A stretch of 64,000 nt of DNA from contig JAXLTL010000008.1 of NCBI GenBank assembly GCA_046330075.1, positions 1 through 64,000 on the forward strand, in the 5' to 3' direction. The first letter of the stretch is position 1. Every line of letters begins with the position of its first letter. Both the position numbers and the translations under genes were made by a program. Under the pieces are notes generated by a model. The model was given only the letters and a program-made list of their open reading frames with translations, was not told the DNA's origin and did no database searches. The stretch comes from JAJTFW01 sp046330075 (GTDB lineage Bacteria; Bacteroidota; Bacteroidia; AKYH767-A; OLB10). Positions 60,658-64,000 of the stretch are shown piece by piece.

Positions 60658-61707
60658 ATGCGTAAAGTTATCCTGATAGTATTGTTTTGCTTCCTTTCTC
60701 CCATGCTCCCTGCTCAGAACCCCGACGGGAGTCTGGTCAAATGGATGAGCCTGAAAGAAGCTGTCGAGGCATCTAAAAAGCAACCCAGACCCATCATCAT
60801 GGATTTCTACACCGACTGGTGCGGCTGGTGTAAACGGATGATGGCGACTACCTATGCGGATCCCAACCTCAGCTCTTATATCAATCAGTTTTTCTATCCG
60901 GTTAAATTTGATGCGGAAGGAAAAGACACGGTTGAATTTCAGGGAAAGACATATATGCCCGCCTCGCTGGCTCCGAAAACATCGCATCCCCTGGCCATCG
61001 AATTGCTGGGCGGAAAGATGATGTATCCTACCACACTCTTCATGAACGGTTATGACAGCGTGAAAAACGAGTTTCCGATCAAGATCCTGGCACCCGGATT
61101 TATGGAAAAGGAAAAAATTGAACCGGTGCTGGTGTTCACACTCGAAAATGTTTTCCGTACTACGGGTCTCGACGATTTTACACGTAATTTCAATACAGCC
61201 TTTTATGATTCTACGCTGCAGAAACGTGTAGATGCAGTGAAATGGAAATTACCGGAGCAGGTTTTTGACGGGAATTTTAATGAGAAGAAAAAACGTATTG
61301 TCTTTATGCACACCCAATGGTGTAATTCCTGCCGTGTGATGGAACGAGCCGTATTCTCTGATTCAACACTGAATGACTTACGTGAAAAATTTGTATTGAT
61401 TGATTTCAATCCGGAAACCGATAAGCCTTTGTACTGGAATGGAAAACTGTACCAGAAGACTCCAGGCAGCCAGTTTCCGTTTCACCCCCTGGTCATCGAT
61501 CTCACCAAAGGAAATTTCATGTTGCCCTGCATCACTATTCTTGATGAACATGACCAGATCTTAGACTTTATTCCGTTCTACCTCAATGAAAAAATACTGG
61601 GTGAAATCATGACGTTCTATTCTCAGGATATATACAAGACGCAGTCCTGGCAACAATGGAAGGCCGCAAAGGATCAGAAATCCCAGATTACAGCACCGGT
61701 AAAATAG
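60658..61707 (+). CDS. Exported protein with two thioredoxin-like domains
   Basis: The 349-residue protein has a signal peptide (about 1-20). The first thioredoxin-like domain (about 30-160) has the active site WCGWCKRM (CGWC at about 57-60) and YPTTLFMNGY with the cis-Pro. The second (about 205-345) has WCNSCRVM (CNSC) and LPCITILDEH. Such two-domain proteins may reduce periplasmic disulfides or cytochrome c haem sites. The next gene begins within about 165 bases. Confidence 0.85.
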   Translation: MRKVILIVLFCFLSPMLPAQNPDGSLVKWMSLKEAVEASKKQPRPIIMDFYTDWCGWCKRMMATTYADPNLSSYINQFFYPVKFDAEGKDTVEFQGKTYMPASLAPKTSHPLAIELLGGKMMYPTTLFMNGYDSVKNEFPIKILAPGFMEKEKIEPVLVFTLENVFRTTGLDDFTRNFNTAFYDSTLQKRVDAVKWKLPEQVFDGNFNEKKKRIVFMHTQWCNSCRVMERAVFSDSTLNDLREKFVLIDFNPETDKPLYWNGKLYQKTPGSQFPFHPLVIDLTKGNFMLPCITILDEHDQILDFIPFYLNEKILGEIMTFYSQDIYKTQSWQQWKAAKDQKSQITAPVK

Positions 61708-61871
61708 CGCAGTAAGGTTGTCAGGATGGTCATTTTGTCTCCATGATTCTGATAATCCGCTAATACTGAGCCGGTTTTCGATTCCATCCATTTGCCTGAT
61801 TCTGATATTTTTGCAGGAACAAGGCAGCACCTGATGGCAGGATGCACCATTGTTTAGCCGATTCCCGTTGC

Positions 61872-63065
61872 ATGATATCTACCCCGGCCCGTTTACAGGA
61901 GAAGTTCGATGCGCTTGGCGTATGCGTGCTGGTACCAACCTACAACAACGCGAAGACGCTGACTTCAGTGCTCGATGCCCTGCTCGAATATACCACACGC
62001 ATCATCGTGGTAAACGATGGATCCACAGATTCAACACCGGAGATTCTCTCCCGGTATCCGGTTACGGTAATTGCGTATATGCCTAACCGTGGTAAAGGGT
62101 ATGCCCTCCGCACGGGATTCAGGAAAGCGGTGGAACTGGGATATTCCTATGCCATCACCATCGATTCCGATGGACAACATTTTGCAAAAGACCTTCCTGC
62201 CTTTCTCGACTACCTCGATACACACGGAGAATGTCTGATCATCGGCGCCCGAAATATGGATCAGGAAAGTGTTCCGGGGAAAAGCAGCTTTGGGAATAAA
62301 TTCTCAAGCTTCTGGTACTGGATCGAAACCGGTATCAGACTTCCGGATACTCAATCCGGCTATCGGCTCTACCCGGTGAAGACGATGAGTGGAATGAATT
62401 TTTACACCCGCAAATTTGAATTCGAAATAGAATCAATTGTGCGCGCTGCCTGGCACGGAATTCCGGTGACACAAGTTCCGGTTGCTGTGTATTATCCTGC
62501 GCCCGGTGAAAGAGTGTCGCATTTCCGTCCCTTTAAGGATTTCACACGTATCAGTATCCTCAATACCATACTGGTGGCAATAGCATTTCTCTACATCAAA
62601 CCCCGCGATTTTCTGCGGATGGTATTCAGCAAAGAGAAATGGCACGATATCTACCATAACCAGTTGCTGAATAAAGAAGAACCGGATTCACTCAAGGCAT
62701 TGTCTGTTGCTTTTGGTGTGTTTATGGGCATCATCCCTATCTGGGGATTTCAGCTGATGGCAGCAATATTCCTGGCGATACTGTTTAAGCTGAACAAGCC
62801 GCTGGTGATCATCGCGGCCAATATCAGCATCACACCAATGATTCCGGTCATCATCTGGCTGAGTTATAAAATGGGCGGACTCGTTGTTACACAAAAAGGT
62901 GACGGCCTTCATTTCGATCGTTCAATCACGCTCGACATGGTGAAACTGCATTGGGAACAGTATATGTTCGGAAGTTTTATCCTGGCCTTTACAGCAGCCG
63001 CAGTGGCAGGATTACTTACGATGGTTGCACTTAAATTTTTTAAATCCGGGAATCCGGTAAACTGA
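61872..63065 (+). CDS. Family 2 glycosyltransferase fused to a DUF2062 membrane domain
   Basis: The 397-residue protein has a GT2 catalytic domain (about 15-225): VLVPTYNNAKTLTSVL, IVVNDGSTDSTPEI, the metal site IDSDGQH, and DTQSGYRLYPV. The C-terminal DUF2062 part (about 275-390) has membrane helices (ALSVAFGVFMGIIPIWGFQL, AIFLAILFKLNKPLVIIAAN, MIPVIIWLSYKMGG). An in-frame ATG at 61842 adds ten residues (HHCLADSRC) of no family likeness. It probably transfers sugar or acyl-like precursors at the inner membrane. It is followed 1 base later by an exporter gene, a combination seen in aryl polyene/flexirubin clusters. Confidence 0.85.
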   Translation: MISTPARLQEKFDALGVCVLVPTYNNAKTLTSVLDALLEYTTRIIVVNDGSTDSTPEILSRYPVTVIAYMPNRGKGYALRTGFRKAVELGYSYAITIDSDGQHFAKDLPAFLDYLDTHGECLIIGARNMDQESVPGKSSFGNKFSSFWYWIETGIRLPDTQSGYRLYPVKTMSGMNFYTRKFEFEIESIVRAAWHGIPVTQVPVAVYYPAPGERVSHFRPFKDFTRISILNTILVAIAFLYIKPRDFLRMVFSKEKWHDIYHNQLLNKEEPDSLKALSVAFGVFMGIIPIWGFQLMAAIFLAILFKLNKPLVIIAANISITPMIPVIIWLSYKMGGLVVTQKGDGLHFDRSITLDMVKLHWEQYMFGSFILAFTAAAVAGLLTMVALKFFKSGNPVN

Positions 63066-63066
63066 T

Positions 63067-64000
63067 ATGGGCGCATTCTTCACCGGTTTATATACACTCT
63101 TCCAGCGGCATCGCTGGTTATTTGTGTTGTTCGTGGTAAGTGCCTTTGCTTTTTTTGGATGGTTGGCTTCGAAAATCCGGCTGGAAGAAGATCTTTCCCG
63201 TGCACTGCCCGATGATCCTGCCATCCATAAGCTGAACGAGATCTTTTCGGAGTCAAAATTACTCGACAAAGTAACGGTTACTATTTCACTGAAAGATACC
63301 CACGAAGTGAACACCGACCGCCTCGTGGAGTACGGTGAGGTGCTGGAGAAAACAGTGAATACCCGTTTATCGCCGTATATCAAGCAAACGCGATTGCGCA
63401 CCGACGACGAGGCGTTTACCGCTATCCTGCAAACCATTACAGGACAGTTACCGGTGTTTGTGGATAGTACCGATTATCCGTTCATTGATTCATTGCTGAC
63501 AGAAGATAAGCTGAGTGCAAAGATGGATGAGCACCTGCAAACGCTGACAGGTCCAGCCGGTATCGCCTTGAAAAAAATGATTGCTGCTGATCCTGCCGGT
63601 ATCGCCTGGAGACCGTTGGCACGCCTGCGGCAGATGCAGGTGGATGATAATTTTTTCCTGTATGATAATTGTATTGTTACCCGCGATGGGAAGAACCTGT
63701 TGTTTTTAATCACCCCTGCATTTCCTCCTTCCAACAGCGGGAAAAATACGGAGATGCTGGATGAGTTGAAAGCGGTGACGGATTCACTGGCTGCTCATGG
63801 ATTTCCGGAAGTACAATCCTCGGTATTTGGCTCAGCCGTTGTATCAGCAGGTAATGCAAATCAGCTGCGAAGAGATTCGTGGGTGACACAGATTTTTACG
63901 ATCTCCTTCCTCCTCCTTCTCTTTTTCTTTTTCTTCCGCCGTAAACGTGTACCCTTTGTAATGCTGATCCCGGTTGCTTTCGGTTCGGTGTTCGCCCTGG
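63067..64000 (+). CDS. MMPL/COG4258-type exporter, cut by the window end
   Basis: An open frame of 311 codons without stop starts at ATG 63067, one base after the GT2-DUF2062 gene. It has a first membrane helix (about 17-40: WLFVLFVVSAFAFFGWLAS), a large soluble region (about 45-275) and a second membrane block (WVTQIFTISFLLLLFFFFFRRKRVPFVMLIPV) where the sequence ends. This is the first part of a MMPL-type lipid exporter (COG4258). The remainder is beyond the window. Confidence 0.82.
   Translation, partial: MGAFFTGLYTLFQRHRWLFVLFVVSAFAFFGWLASKIRLEEDLSRALPDDPAIHKLNEIFSESKLLDKVTVTISLKDTHEVNTDRLVEYGEVLEKTVNTRLSPYIKQTRLRTDDEAFTAILQTITGQLPVFVDSTDYPFIDSLLTEDKLSAKMDEHLQTLTGPAGIALKKMIAADPAGIAWRPLARLRQMQVDDNFFLYDNCIVTRDGKNLLFLITPAFPPSNSGKNTEMLDELKAVTDSLAAHGFPEVQSSVFGSAVVSAGNANQLRRDSWVTQIFTISFLLLLFFFFFRRKRVPFVMLIPVAFGSVFAL

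Overview
The window is a chromosomal segment of a Bacteroidota bacterium, most like the Chitinophagales/Sphingobacteriia part of the phylum, though rank below phylum is not secure. The evidence is nine secreted proteins with type IX secretion (T9SS) type A C-terminal sorting domains, promoters of the Bacteroidota type (TTTG/TTG, about 19 bases, TAnnTTTG), no clear Shine-Dalgarno sequences before most starts, and families typical of the phylum (DUF4907, DUF4262, NADase-type glycan-binding domain, LytS/LytTR pairs, GbsR). No rRNA, tRNA or CRISPR was recognised. About 52 genes are supported. One intact insertion sequence is present; otherwise it reads as ordinary genome.

Layout. 1-7.1 kb: a beta-barrel-like exported protein, a large T9SS protein on the minus strand, a DUF1761 membrane protein and a nine-PKD T9SS protein. 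7.1-11.0 kb: a signalling block with an ECF sigma factor, a probable anti-sigma factor spanning both membranes, and a LytS/LytTR two-component pair. 11.1-16.1 kb: a LamG T9SS protein and a PNGase F-related T9SS protein. 16.3-23.6 kb: a fatty acid desaturase, then a TetR-TolC-adaptor-RND efflux operon with two identical 13-bp operators. 24-28.6 kb: two tandem paralogous glycine-rich T9SS proteins. 28.7-34.7 kb: a RhlE-like RNA helicase with a long leader, an M48 lipoprotein protease, phosphoglucose/phosphomannose isomerase, a DUF4907 lipoprotein, a REP-like repeat pair and an M1 aminopeptidase. 35-42.8 kb: a DUF3078-like protein, MmcQ/YjbR, a GbsR regulator with two paralogous small membrane proteins under a 34-bp palindrome, DUF1579, a Tet-type MFS pump, a lipase, DUF4262, and a glycan-binding plus Hint protein. 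42.9-51.9 kb: an orphan CcoO-CcoP-like cytochrome, a TPR histidine kinase with a NarL-type regulator, two propeller/Kelch T9SS proteins, lipoproteins, VOC, YdeI and a TlpA-like thioredoxin. 52.0-53.3 kb: an intact IS3-family element just upstream of a cytochrome P450-ferredoxin pair (53.3-54.8 kb). 54.8-64 kb: a lipoprotein overlapping a T9SS protein, a sortilin/BNR propeller protein, a double-thioredoxin protein, a GT2-DUF2062 fusion and the start of an MMPL/COG4258 exporter cut by the window end.

How it works together. The main theme is the cell envelope: secreted adhesin-like T9SS cargo, envelope-sensing regulators, efflux, and envelope proteases and redox proteins. The most promising under-described units are the sigma/dual-membrane anti-sigma pair, the GbsR-two-membrane-protein module with its operator, the glycan-binding-Hint protein, and the orphan CcoO-CcoP cytochrome. 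The GT2-DUF2062/exporter pair at the right edge resembles the lipid-export end of aryl polyene/flexirubin clusters, but the deciding genes lie outside the window.
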